Shown: one piece after another, positions 45,598 to 58,082 of the stretch
Layout: each line of letters begins with the position of its first letter
How positions within the stretch are numbered: the first letter of the stretch is position 1
Assembly: GCA_014904985.1 (NCBI GenBank)
Contig: MU129001.1
Location: forward strand, 142,739-206,738
Length of the DNA: 64,000 bases
Direction: 5' to 3'
Source of the DNA: Hydnum rufescens UP504
Taxonomy: Eukaryota > Basidiomycota > Agaricomycetes > Cantharellales > Hydnaceae
Position numbers and translations under genes: made by a program
The notes under the pieces: model-generated
Database searches by the model: none
The model's input: only the letters and a program-made list of their open reading frames with translations
What the model was told of the DNA's origin: nothing

Positions 45598-48375
45598 TCA
45601 GTCAAGGGTCTGCAGGTATGTGTGAGCCTTGCCCAGGGCCCAAATTGTCCAGCTAAACTTGAAATTTGGGTACGAAATGGCGCAATTCTTGTTGAAGATC
45701 CCTTCAATGGCTTCTTGTGCCCATGCACCGTTCTAGAGCGCAGGGAGCCCCCATCAGCGAGGGAATAGAGATATACGAAAATGAATAGAGGAATGCCTAC
45801 GGGCAATTGACGGGTCATGATAAGCCGTACAGCCCGTTCAATGGGCTGTCGCTTCGGGTACTTGGCGTACATGAGGCCCAGGACGGCCCACGCGGTTTGC
45901 ACTACTTGGGACTCCGCATGCTCCGTATACGTGCCACTGACACAGCTCTATTTGGCCACGACAACAATGTCCACAATATTAGAACGTCCCCGACGAAGTT
46001 GAGGACTAGAATACTAACCATATACGTCTCGCCCCAGCCTCCATCAAGTTTTTGTTTTGACCGTAAAAATTCGCATGCGCTCTTTACCCTCAGACTCGTA
46101 TCGTAGGTTTCTCCATTGAGGGAAAGACTCTCGAGTGCAAACATTGTGGCATAAGTGAAGCAGATCCCCCATGATCCAAACCAGGATCCGTCGGCTCGCT
46201 GAGAGTTGTGGATATAATTTATGGCACCACGGATCACTCTCCTGCGGGAGGGAGGGGATCTAATAAGGCCTACTAGGTGGACTACAGAGAGCCAAGAAAA
46301 ATACGCACTCAATGTCACCCCGTCGGTAATTGGGATAATGCTGTTTGAAGATTGAAAGCGCTGTGAGTACTGAGGTGGTACATTCTGGATAGGTGTACTC
46401 CGTCATGATGTTGCCTGAATTCATTGTTAGAATGTGGCACCTGGAGGTCCTCTGGGAGATACGCACCGAAGACCTCGGCTGGGTTGACCAATTCAAGGAT
46501 TCTTGATGGGCCTCGGACTTTCTCGTAGCTAGCAAAGCCGCCATCGGAATTCTGCATCGTCAGCATGACATCGACAGCGTCGCAGAGCCGTCGCTCTGAG
46601 ACCGGCTTAGGGGCACCCCTTGGGAAATGTTGACAATGCTTAGCTAGGGCACGACAGAATATATGGAAGACTTACGGAATATGCTCCTGAAGGTAAATCA
46701 CTGCCTTGAGGCCCTCGCCCGTACAGTCACTGACGGTATATCCCTGTTCCTTGGTGCTGAATGGCCAGGCCCCTTTGGTAGTGTGCCGATACGAGGAGGC
46801 GTAATGCATTGGATTGTCCCGAATCTGACAATCATCCAGCCATTTCAGGGCCTTGAATGCTGCCTCGCGATTATCCTCTTCGTTCGCCAGACCGGTCTCA
46901 ACGAGAGCTTGGGAGATGAAAGATGTGTCCCAGAGTTGAGAACCGTTCGTGCCACACATCATCATGCCCTCTGCGCCTAGCCACATGAAATCGAGGCGTT
47001 TGAGCTCGTGTCTGCGGAAGGCTTCACTGTCTGATCCCTCGACGTGTGCACGACATACAAGGTTGAGCATTTTGTTTACGGGACCTAGGCACTGGTAACT
47101 CGTGTTATCATCCTCCTTACAGATGAGATCATAGGCTCTGCCGAGGGCCCTCTTGCGCAAAAACGGTATCGAACATTCCTCATAGGCTCCAAGTACGGCC
47201 ATTGTAACGTCGAGAAAAGTGGTGTGAGGGGAGTAAATATCCACTGCTGCGATGTTATTCCGTTGAGAGGCCCAGTCAATTGTGTCATACTCCTCAACGA
47301 ATAATTCCTTTGGCAACGAATTAGAGCTCGACGTTCCAATGTGAAGTCGAAGATGTCCTACCTCACGTAGGGATAATATGAGCTCGTTCTCCGGAGCCTT
47401 GAAACGAATGCCGTAAAGATAACTCATTGGAATGTAGACCATTCGAGTATGAATCCACCACCGGTGGGGGTGAATAGGAACCCAATCAGGTAAGAGCCTA
47501 TCAGATACAAAGTTTATAAACAGAGTCAGACTTTCAAGAATTTCTCCTACCAGAGCTCTGCAGGCATGGGATTATTGCCCGCCCAGTGATACACATTTAG
47601 CACCGAGAGCCAAAACTTCCCCCAAGAGGGAATTCCGGCAGCTCCACCTCCATACGCGTTTCGATGTTCAGCGTCGTCGGCAGGAGATGAAACACCCAAA
47701 AAAGTGTTGCTCACCAAGCTGATGCAAAGTAGCACGAGCACGGACCATCACCGGATGGTCTTTCTTTACCCCTAATATACGCATCGCTGTATAATTTAGT
47801 GCAGTACCGAACACGGTGGAACAACCCTCGACGTGGCTTCTCCTAGCGTCAGAGGTGCTAGCGAAATGTGAAGGACACGGCTAACTCACATCCCCCATCC
47901 ACCGTCATCGGGATTAGCATGATTGATCAGATATCGTATCATTTCTAATCGCTGAGCCTCAGTGAAATCCATTCCGGCGACGTACGACCCGATGACAAGG
48001 CCTGGAAGCAGGAACATAGGACCCCCATATTCTCCTGGCCAATGACCATCACTAGATTGTAAATTCTTGTAGAACTCAAATCCCTTGCGTGCCGCAGAGA
48101 GGGGATCATTGGCAGGAGCAGATTCTGGATGGTTCTGTTAGTCCCAAATCCACAAGCCAGTCCATTAGTGCCACTTTGCAAGGTAAAATCCAAGACTGAC
48201 AGTGGGTAGCCCAAGCCAATATTTTTCCATGGAATTTTGAGGACATTTTAAAGCCTCTTCTTCTGAGAGGTATTTCCATACGTGTCTGCCTCCTTCGTCA
48301 GCTTCCAGTCGCCAGAGGGAATAATCTGTGAACGGTATCTCTCCAGACTCGGGTATATCAACTAGTGCGTGCATC
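45598..48375 (-). CDS. ERG7: Lanosterol synthase (2,3-oxidosqualene cyclase)
   Basis: Cyclises oxidosqualene to lanosterol, the first sterol of the ergosterol pathway, on ER or lipid-droplet membranes. The ATG at 48375 gives [20 protein letters not shown], then the first QW-type blocks ([33 protein letters not shown]). Later come [20 protein letters not shown], the blocks [13 protein letters not shown] and [20 protein letters not shown], and [16 protein letters not shown]. The catalytic motif reads [15 protein letters not shown]; the usual DCTAE is DCTGE here, with the protonating Asp kept. The last QW repeats are [31 protein letters not shown] and [12 protein letters not shown], and it ends [20 protein letters not shown]. 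Ten or more introns. It is divergent from ARP9 (167 bp). Confidence 0.96.
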
Positions 48376-48542
48376 GGGGCAGTGTGCAATAATACACTAA
48401 AATATTGCGTCTCCGAAGAAAGGTTCGGAGAGAAAAGACAATGACAATTCGCTCAATAGCGAATATTGAAGTGGATCGACTAGAAACGCCAACATCAATT
48501 CGGCTATTCCCCCCCTCAATTGAATCGGAACCAGCCGAGGTC

Positions 48543-50279
48543 ATGTCCTTTCGTGAGTCGAGTGTAGTCGTTATCGAGAGCGGGAGATACACGGTACGCG
48601 CTGGGAGAGGTCTCGGTGATTTCCTTGTCCCTGCGCCGAGTGTGGTGCGCATTACGCGTTTGAAATGACTTGCGATTTTGGCATTGTCCTGAGTCGCGTT
48701 GTGTCACAGGAAATTCGAGCGTGCGTCGGACTCCGCAAAAATGGAATGCAAGTCGATGCAGGCCCGAGCTCGGGATTGCCATTGAAACTCTCGAGATATC
48801 TTGTCGGGGCTGCGCTGGACGACGCCGAGCAGGCTGGTGAAGAACTAGACATTTTCTGGCCCTTCAAGGCTGGTGGTATCCAAGACTGGGCTCAGGCCGA
48901 AGCTATATGGTTCGTATTCAGATCTTTCTGCGATCTGACGTAAATTTGACGCCTCTTGCGCGTTCAGGCGATACATTCTCTTCACAGCCCTCCAGCTTCG
49001 CCGTAGTCAAAACGAATTCCCCGTAATCCTATCAATCCTACCTAATATGTCGCGCGGAACCCACGAAATGATCACCCAACTGTTCTTTGAACGCTTCAAC
49101 GTAGCAGCGCTCTCCATTTTCGAGCGACCACTTCTCCAACTGTACGCCGCCAACAACCTGTCTGGGATAGTCGTCGACATAGGACGGGATGTAACAGACA
49201 TAACACCTATAATCGACTGCGAAATCCATCGCTCTGGCGTGCGAACCGTGGCTATCGGTGTCGAAGATTGCGAACTGTATCTCGCACATCTTCTTAAATC
49301 CAATACGTCAGTGATAACGCAGCTGAATACCCCAGTCCAACTCTCTCCAGAACTTCTCAACAAAACCCTTGTAAAGCTTGTCCGCCAGGTATGGCGAGAT
49401 GGTTTGATTCATGTCCCTTTCTCCGAAGGTTTTACGCCAGCTCAAGCACCCCCTGAGGACGATGGCGGAATGAATATTGCTGCAGTACTCGTTGCCGGAA
49501 AAGAGAAGGCTGTCATCGAGGCTGCGGGGCAGCGGAAGAAGACCGCCGCCCAAGAAAAGCGAGCGGCAGCAAGCGCGGCAGAAAAAGAGCGCGTGGCCCT
49601 GGATCTTGTTGATGTTGAATTCACCTTCTCTGCCCAAGGCACCCTTGCCGGAACGACTGAAGAACGGAAAGTGACAATAACTCTTGGACGCGAAAGGCAT
49701 CAGTTCTGCGAGCCCCTGTTCGATCCGGCCCTATTATCTCGCATCACACCTACTCCCGCCAACAAGGCGTACGGGAAGCAATTAGGGGGAAATATTATGG
49801 GATTACAGGAGGCTGTGCGAGCCGCTACGGCTACCGTGGATTCCACCCAGAGATTTCTGGTCTGGGATGGCATCTTCCTCACTGGTGATATGCTTTCTGT
49901 GAAGAGTGAGTAGGGATTTGTCATCAGCATACTATTGACCCATGAGATGTTAGACTTGGAGGCTGCCTTACATTATCGACTGTCGCCATACGTAATCCGA
50001 GACCCGGAAACCGCCCTGCACGTACAACCTACGGCTATCCGTATGTTAAAAATCCCTGACTATTTCGCTGAATATCGAGAGCGGGGCGATGTGCTTGCTG
50101 CATTTTTGGGAGCTTGTATTGTCGCTAAGGCCCGTTTCTTATTTCCCACGTTTTGATCGCTACTCACGCCGTAATCCCGACTGCAGCTAACTTTTACTGA
50201 TTCATCGGGCAAAAATTTCGTTTCCAAAGCCGATTACGCTGAGAAGGGCCCTACGGCAATACGGGAAATTATTCTTTAG
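48543..50279 (+). CDS. ARP9: Actin-related protein of the fungal Arp9 type
   Basis: A nuclear actin-related subunit shared by SWI/SNF and RSC chromatin remodelers in yeast. The ATG at 48543 starts MSFRESSVVVIESGRYTVRA, matching Arp9 starts. It then has GVGLRK-like and PLKLSRYLVGAALDDAEQAG blocks, WPFKAGGIQDWAQAEAIW, FPVILSILPNMSRGTHEMIT and the actin-fold blocks FFERFNVAALSIFERPLLQL, GIVVDIGRDVTDITPIIDCE. An inserted charged helix follows (KKTAAQEKRAAASAAEKERV). The C-terminal actin part reads STQRFLVWDGIFLTGDMLSV and LGACIVAK, ending AIREIIL. The ATP-binding loops differ from actin, as usual for Arp9. An alternative upstream ATG in another frame (48405 region) was not used. The assignment to ARP9 over other Arps rests on the N-terminus. 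Confidence 0.83.
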
Positions 50280-50356
50280 TCGTATCTTATCTGTAAAGGG
50301 AACCGTTCAATATACATTATTGCTTTGACAAACACTACACCAATCCTAAGAGCATC

Positions 50357-52464
50357 TCAACCCTTCTTCCTCCTTGATCTTTTCATAGTTTGAGGCGATT
50401 CAGGGTTAGGAGCAGGCAATGATATCGCACCCCCAATTGCCTCGCCTAGGATACTGGAAGTACCATCGCCTGACCCTTGGATTGCTTCGTTCTGAATCTT
50501 ATCCCTCGCCTCGATATAGATCATCATATCTCGCAACTGATCTTGCATCTCCCCAAGTGTCCTCCCAAATGCCGATCTCTCCTCTTCTGCCTTCCGCAAT
50601 TCCGAATTGAGGGAGGAGATCCGTGCCATGAGACCCGTACTGAGCGCCTTCTCCTCATCTAGTTCTTTCTCGAGTTTGCGCGTCAACCCGACGGCGCGCT
50701 CCGCACGCACCTCTGCTCTCTGGGCCTTGGTCTCCAGCTTCTTTGATGCCGCGTCATCCACATCCAGCCGTGCAACTCGATTTTCGAACTGGGCGAGACG
50801 CTCGTGGGCATCACGTAAGGCAACTTCTAGGACAGACTTTTCCTGTTCGAAGTACGCACGTTGCGAGTCGAGTTGACTGGTCAGAAGGTAACTGTATTCA
50901 ATACCGATAGCTTCAACTTTGTCAGCTGCAAGAGCGTCGGCGGGGCCGGGGCCCATTCTGCTCCCTGACGTGCTAGAACTGTTCTGCTGCGGCCCGGATA
51001 GATCGGCAAGCGAGGTGAAGGACGGTGTCATAGCACTCGCGCTAGGCAGTTCGACAAGTTTCCCGTCGGCACGATTTTGAATGAGTCGATGCACGTATCC
51101 ATCCCCGGCGTAATCCCATACGCGTTGTGTTTCGAGCTCGAGGGCGTAGAGATGAGTCGTTTGGGTATAGTGTTGGTGTGCGTGAGCACGGCCGTATCGC
51201 CCGCACCCGACGTTTCCGCATATTAGACATATCCATAGGTTCGTCGTAGACGAACATGACGAACAAGTTGAAAGAGAAGGCGCACCGATAGACGAGAAAG
51301 GCGCTGGAAGAGAGGAGTTGGGATTTCGGGGATGCGATGTGAGGAGAGCCTGAGAATAGCGGCAAACGGGACATCTATCGAACCACATGAGTAAGAGGGG
51401 CTCAACGATTGCATTTGTGTCACTTACCTACTGTCCCCCCATTTACTTAGACACATGCAATGGAATGTGTGGGAGCACGGGACGGTAACCAGTCCTGTGA
51501 CCGCAGAATCCATACGCTCTAGGCACACGGGACATGTCGGCAGCTCGTATATGTCCATAAGGCCCTTTGACGGGCTCTGAAGAAAACCACTAATCGAGCT
51601 ATCGACCACATTGATCGACACAGAGGTGATTCGAACAACATGACATGTTTCAGGCTAAAGAGGTTGCAAGTTAGGAATTCGAGGGCAAGGATTCTAAGAT
51701 TACTGGCCTCAATCGAATTGAACGCACGACCGTTATATTCTTGCGCAAACTCTTCCGCATGATCACGGTCTCGGAATTTCAATAGTGCTATTGACCGATT
51801 CTCAGAAACGTCTCTGAGGAGAAAAGTGAAGGAGCTATCGGATGTAGAATGATTCTGAAAGATTTACCTGATCAACCTAAGGTGAGCCATTCCATCTTCG
51901 GCAGGGGCGACGTACGTGATAAAGTCGGCGGGCGTCATATAGGAGGGCACCGCCAAAACAGATAGCATTGTCCCATCGTCCTGGGGCATCCTTGGTCCCA
52001 CATCTGCTTCGTGTCCATAGATGTCGCGGAATAGTCTGACAGTACCTTCAGACAGATTTGCAGTCCCAAAGGACAAGGGCGTTGTGGATGGCCCGGCTCG
52101 GGGGGAAGGAATAAAGGTGGCGCTCAGTGGGCTGGTAGAGAGTCCTGTGAAATCGGGAATTATAAGTATCTGACGATAGGCGGGTGACAAGGAACTTACG
52201 AGGCGGCATGGGCTGCTTGCCATTGGTGGTAGCATCTGACACTGAATCAGCTTTCTTCGTTGCCGCGGTGTTCAGATTAGGCAAGGCCTCTGGTGAATCC
52301 ATCCAATCGACTCGGATGAGTCCGAAACGGTAGTCTTTAGGAGGTGTGCTATTCGATTTTGACGGTCCAGACTGAGGTTCGTAAGCGCTCAAGTCGGAGA
52401 ATATATCCGTAGGAAGAGGCACTGAGCTATCAGACAGTGCAATTTCTATATGATATCCACGCAT
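50357..52464 (-). CDS. ETP1: BRAP2/ETP1-type RING-H2 and UBP zinc-finger protein
   Basis: A cytoplasmic E3-type ubiquitin ligase. The yeast ortholog ETP1 has a role in the ethanol response. From ATG 52464 (MRGYHIEIALSDSSVPLPTD) it runs through the BRAP2 RRM-like domain (AVPSYMTPADFITYVAPAED, MAHLRLIR, LKFRDRDHAEEFAQEYNGRA). The RING reads ELPTCPVCLERMDSAVTG, then [20 protein letters not shown] and PVCRYSQ. The UBP finger reads CSSCSSTTNLWICLICGNVG, CGRYGRAHAHQHYTQTTHLY, then YAGDGYVHRLIQNRADGKLV. A coiled coil follows (QRAYFEQEKSVLEVALRDAH, KKLETKAQRAEVRAERAVGL). A basic tail SRRKKG ends it. All zinc ligands are present. It is divergent from the TBC gene (114 bp). Confidence 0.92.
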
Positions 52465-52578
52465 AACCCATGCACCGTGAACGAGGAATATGCAGGGTCT
52501 GTCGGAGGGGTGTAGACGCTAACTCTCGGTTGCAATCATCACGGAAATGGCCGCAGCTCGAGACTCGTGTTGGTGGAC

Positions 52579-55500
52579 ATGACCAGCATAACATCTCTAA
52601 GGAGCCACCGCGAGCCGACCGCCACAGACAGGCTCCTTGACCACTTCTCCCTTCCTCGGGGGTGTGCACTCAAAGCTGACATCAGCGCTGTCCTCACGTT
52701 ACAAGACCAGGAGGAATCTTACGTAGGTTTACACACCACTATGGTCTTCTAGGGCACAGAACTAATTCGAGTGCGGTATAATAGGCTGGGAAACTTTATT
52801 TGTTTCCTCCTTTTCTCTGCTTCTCCTCCTTGGATCGGAAGTCCGTCCGATTTACACTGCCTCTGAGCACCATTCGACGTGTAGAGCGTCTAAATTCACG
52901 CACTGGCGTATTCGCTCTTAGCCTTATAGTGTGGCACGGCCTCAAAATTGTGAGCAGATTCTCGGGAACCATATTTCTGTTTACTCCTAATTCCTGTGCT
53001 TGTAGATCGTGCAATTGACATCTCTACGGCCTGCTGCTGACCAGTTCAGTGGCTTCCTCCGTGATGCTTTGAAGTTGGAGCTTGAACTTGGACATATGAA
53101 ATCGATGAAGTCATTCGTCAGGACTCTTTATTCTGAAGTTATTATCCCACCCACGTCTCCGCTATTGGACAACGAGCGGGAAGATGGGAGCATAATCAAA
53201 GATCCAGAGGCCACTGAAGAAAGCAATGCCATTCAGGGAGAATATCATGGTGGATTGGGCTTCGAATTTAAATTTCCTGGTGACGCCAAGAAGTAAGTGC
53301 TCCATGCGATTAGGCAATAATGTTTTCCTCATGTGAAATCTCAATAGACTCCGAGAAGGATCGAAATTGAATCTCTGGAAAGCATATTTGCGAGGTGCTT
53401 TATCCTGTCTATTTGCTTGCTTATGCTCGAAATAATATTTTATTTGATATAGCTCACGGTAGACATCTTACCCTTCTACGTTACCCCCGATGTACTCGAT
53501 TGGTGCAAGTGGGTCTGCCGAACCGGCTCCGTGGAGAACTTTGGGAGACACTCTCAGGTTCCCTTTATCTTCGTTTTGCGAACCATGGCGTTTACGACAA
53601 GCTTCTTAAGGACAATGAAGGCCGAACCAGTACGAGCACAGAGGAGATCGAAAAGGATTTGAATCGTAGCTTACCAGAGTACCTGGCTTATCAGAGTGAC
53701 AAAGGCATCTCCACCCTGAGGCGAGTACTTACAGCGTACAGCTGGAAGAATCCAGAACTTGGATATTGCCAAGTGAGTCGGCACCGTGTGGAATGGGTCC
53801 TTGGATCGGCTTATGTGCGAATATTCTATCAGGCAATGAATATTCTTGTCGCCGCAATATTGATGTGAGTCGGCAAGCCACGATGGAATGCACCACTTGA
53901 CGAACATATGTAGTTTCATGTCCGAGGAGCAGGCATTCTGGCTGCTCGAAGTTCTTTGTGACCGCCTCTTGCCCGGTTATTATAGGTGCATATTTTTCCA
54001 CGTGAGTCAGATTGATATGCAAGCTGAAAGCCTTCATCTAGCCCAAGCATGTACGGGACTCTTCTGGATCAAAGAGTCTTCGAATCCCTTGTCCATAAAT
54101 GCTTGCCTCTCATTCACGATCGCTTCCATGAAGTGGATGTCCAATTCTCAGTTGCATCGCTCCCCTGGTTCCTCAGTTTGTAAGTTGTTAGATACATTGG
54201 GCGTATGGCGAACCCTCATGATTTTTTTTTCTAGATATATCAACTCCATGCCCCTTATATTTGCCTTCCGCATACTCGACTGTTTCTTTGCTATGGGTCC
54301 AAAGGTTCTGTTCCAAGTTGGGTGCGTTTCCGTCTCCTCCAATCACCTATGTAGCCAGTCTAAATTCGGACGACACAGGCTAGGTGATGCGTGCGAATGA
54401 AGAGAGTGAGCCATAGGCTGACAGATTATACCCATTAGCGATTCTCAAGATCAATGGGGAGAAGTTGCTACAAATACAGGACGATGGCCAATTCATAGAG
54501 TGCGTAGTATTTCATTTTTTTAACTGCCTCGAATCCACCAATTCCGATCATATATAGCCTCATACGTGATTACTTCACTTCTTTGGGGGATTCTGCACAT
54601 CCCGAATCTCCTGACCCGCGGACTCGTGCAATTACCAACTTCCAAGAACTTCTTCTGGTCTCCTTCCGTGAATTTTCCGTGATCACAGAAGAGACTCTTG
54701 TTGCCGAGCGCAAGCGCTTCCGGACAGAGATTGTATCTGGCATCGAATCTTTCTCGAAGCGTGCTGCGGTTCGAAATCTCAAAACCATGGGTCGCTTGAA
54801 CAAGATGCAAGTCGGACTCGTATACGACGTCCTATTCCAAGCTATATGCGACTGCCCACCTACCGACGTAAAGAATGTTCCTCTCCAAATCGAAGAGCAT
54901 AGGGATCCAACTGGGAGACCGGATACTCGAATCGGCTTAAAGACTTTCAAGGTTTTCCTCAGCCAAATTGCGACCTGGGCAAGAGACGAGACAGTGGTAT
55001 CTAATGTGTTCCAGGTAATCCCGCCTCGTCAGTACCTTCGCTCTCAATTTGCTGATGAATCTTCCCCGAAAGGAACGTGTAAATCGAGCAGTGGCTGACC
55101 ATGAACTAATTGATCGGCTCTTGTAAGTCTCTCCCCGTTTCTGAGAGTCCGGTTTCTGAAGCGTACTTGCATGAAGTTACTTCTGGGATACTTCGGATCA
55201 CGGTGCCCTCTCGTTTCAAGCGCGTCTCATAGAATCTGGATCGTGAACAAATCCTAATGTCTTCGTTAATTAATAGGACTTGGTGCTGGGGCTGAGCAAT
55301 GTTATGTTTAATGATCTAATGACCAATATCGAGTGGTTCTTCACGCTGCACGACAAGGACAACGACGGCTCGTTAACAAAAGATGAGGTCCTTCAATTGG
55401 CTGAATCCCTACTTGTGAGGCGGACTCCCCTATTTGTCTTGTTCTTCGGCTTATTTTGAATCGCTTAGTTTATCTTTCGCTATGAAGTTGGCGATGCTTA

Positions 55501-56549
55501 TCTCGGAGCCGTCAGTCGATTCATGACAAATGCCTTCGAGTATGGTGACACGCTGCTTCCACAACAACCGGGGGATCCGGGGGATCAGGATGTAACCAGT
55601 CATAACATTCCATATTTGAATTTGCCAACGTTCGTGGTGATAATGTACAACGTTTTTCCTTCGATTCTCACGTGCATTTCTTTTCGAGATAGATTTCGCA
55701 TGGTTGTCCTGGCTGATGAAATTTTAGAGTCGTTCTTCGACACTGATCTCTCAGCCTCATTCAGATTGGAGGGTATACCACCATTGTCTGCTCAACAACC
55801 ACGAGGCGGCTTCCTGGGCGGCCTCGTATCCTCCTTCATTGCTACAGAAGACAATAAGCGGATCTTTAACAATGTTGCTGATCAGATTGGCAAGACAATG
55901 GGCAAGCATCAGGTAACGGATGTTCTGTTCCCCTTCCATATTTTGCCTCCTTTAACTCGCGCCACTATTTCAGATCAATTACCGACCATCGATAGGAAAA
56001 TTCGATCGAGGCTTTAGCTTGCAGGAGCCCAAAGCTCGCGAGTCCCTTCTCACACCCGCTATGCGAAATCCATCTCTGCCGACCTCCTCTGTATCTCAGA
56101 TATCAGAGAAGGAGCCAACACTCAGTCACCAACCCTCTCTATCCTCACTTTCGATACATGAATCCATCAGAAGTGATGACACTCTCATACCGATTACTCC
56201 TCTCGTGCAACAACTGGTCAACACCACAGCTATGGAACGCACCCGATTTGCCATAGATGAGTCAAGAGATGAAGGCGATGACGATGATTTAGACTCCTTG
56301 GACGGGGTCGGGGGAGAAGATGAGAAACTCATGATGGATGAAGTAATATATTTTGGCTCTGGGATCCTCTTATGCCGCGTTTTGCTGAAACCTTGCTGTA
56401 GGTTGACGCTTTCTTAGAAGCACACGACTCAGGCTTGACAGGGGCCGAGAATGAGGCAGCCAAAGGTACACATGACCGTCAATTGATTTTCCAGCAGACC
56501 ATCTGAAACAGCAGGAATAGATCTTTTGTCCGCATCACCAATTGGCTGA
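52579..56549 (+). CDS. GRAM-TBC-EF-hand Rab GTPase-activating protein (TBC1D9/Mdr1-like)
   Basis: A RabGAP with the plan of animal TBC1D8/9 and yeast Gyp2/Mdr1. The ATG at 52579 gives MTSITSLRSHREPTATDRLL. A PH/GRAM-like part contains LPLSTIRRVERLNSRTGVFA. The TBC domain reads VGLPNRLRGELWETLSG, then IEKDLNRSLPEYLAYQ (arginine finger in IxxDxxR), LTAYSWKNPELGYCQAMN (glutamine finger in YxQ), EEQAFWLLEVLCDRLLPGYY and SLYINSMPLIFAFRILDCFF. An EF-hand loop follows in a later exon: LHDKDNDGSLTKDEVLQLAE. The C-terminus is Ser/Glu/Asp-rich and ends AAKDLLSASPIG after a final splice. Both catalytic fingers are present. More than ten introns; some junctions were inferred from homology alone, and the N-terminus is the least certain part. 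Confidence 0.88.
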
Positions 56550-56840
56550 TGTCCGCGCTTCCCTTCATGTACGAGTAGGACAGAATCTGACAACACTCTG
56601 GCCTGCTTGGGTTACCTCATGTTCCATGCCTCGTTATCCCAACGCGCCTTATTATCAATGTAATTTAGTCCGACCGTGGATAGAGGCTGTCGATTTTCAA
56701 GTGTGGTGGAACAGGGCGAGGGTCTCTGAATGACGGTGAGAGCTGTCCACGGAGGTAAGCATCCCTGGAGGGATACGGGGGGATGTACTCCGGTACATTA
56801 GGTCTGTGGGAATTTGAAGGAATCTGCCTGAAAATCGTTG

Positions 56841-58019
56841 CTATTTAATCGGGAAAAATGAAGTCCACAGCACCGTTAGGTAGCTTTTCCACACGATGGC
56901 ATCATCAGCTGGAATATTCATACCCGGGCTTGGAGGATGTTTCGGTGGTACTCGTTTTGAGACGCCAGCACCAACCACGATAGCTTCTCGCATCGCGTCT
57001 ATTCCCATTTTGGTACCTTTCCCTTTGATGGTGGTCATGATCCATGGCTCCATCGTGCTCGGGGCAGTTTGATATATCTGATCCACATTCGCCAGCATGC
57101 GCGACAATACGATCCTGTGGCCTACTTGGTCACATTTGGAAAAGATGGGTTGGAATCGAACGCCGTTTGGATTATCCTTGCAGATACTTTCCAACTCCTG
57201 CAGCATGAGCATATCGAACTTGCTCAGATGATCCTCCCCACTATAGAGAAGGAAAATGTGTTTGAGACTACAAGACGTCAGGGAAGGAGAACGATTTTGT
57301 AGATGACATGAACAAACTTTGTTCGATTCTTGATATACGTGCTGAAGAGTTCACTCCATTTGGGAGTTCCTCTTTGTATATAGCCAGGGGTGTCTACAAT
57401 AGTAATTTTGGATTGATCATCCAAGGTGTCCTTGCCGCATACGTAGAAATTAAACGTCGGAGGTGAATTCTGTCAAGAGCTATTGATCAACCGTGAAATT
57501 GCATAAAGTGGCAGAGCTACGACTTGCAGGTGTCGAATTATGTCTCATAAAAGTGCGATTTTTGGTGCGTATCATACCACCTATAAGGCTGGACTTCCCA
57601 ACCTCCGATCGGCCTGCGAGAGATGATCAAATAAATGTCTTCAGCACCATAAAAACACCAAACTGTACCAGCAAACAACACCTATGTCTTTGATTCAGCA
57701 CATGGAGATAAAAAGACGAAATTGAAATTTATACCTCCGGATGTGGGAGAGAGGGGAGCGTATCAAACGTTGAGGCAGAGGAATCTAACGATGTTGACAT
57801 TTAAAATCGCGACATTTGTCAAAAGAAGTATCACCCACGGAATGCAGTGAGCCTTGGATCTTCAAACCACTCAGACCAATTGGGAGTTAGATTCCATTTA
57901 GATTCCCTCCGCTGCGACCATTCCTCTTGCAAGGCTGATAGATATTTCCTCACTGGCCTGGAGGTATGGGTGTTGAATGGCACAGGCATGCCCCGAGCGA
58001 TTGTTTTTCGGAACGTCAT
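56841..58019 (-). CDS. MRX8: EngB-type mitochondrial GTPase (Mrx8-like)
   Basis: A small TRAFAC GTPase related to bacterial EngB/YihA. In yeast, Mrx8 is mitochondrial and linked to translation. ATG 58019 begins MTFRKTIARGMPVPF, a presequence, then RPVRKYLSALQEEWSQRRES and NWSEWFEDPRLTAFRG. Splicing exposes G1 (GRSEVGKSSLIGGMIRT), G3 (KITIVDTPGYIQRGTPKWSE, between two introns) and G4 (QPIFSKCDQVGHRIVLSRML). The last exon carries LMLQELESICKDNPNGVRF and a tail MNIPADDAIVWKSYLTVLW ending FFPIK. The EngB set of G motifs is complete. It is divergent from DCR2: start codons are 63 bp apart. Confidence 0.85.
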
Positions 58020-58082
58020 GATGGTAGGGATAACGCAGGCAATTGCCGACCACCTCTCCACCTCATGCCATAACGGCGTGCT
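58020..58082. promoter_or_regulatory. 63-bp bidirectional spacer, MRX8/DCR2
   Basis: The two ATGs face away from each other, with only these bases between. Transcription of the two genes must start within or beyond this stretch, so the promoters overlap or lie inside the opposite gene's leader. No TATA box was seen. Confidence 0.45.
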
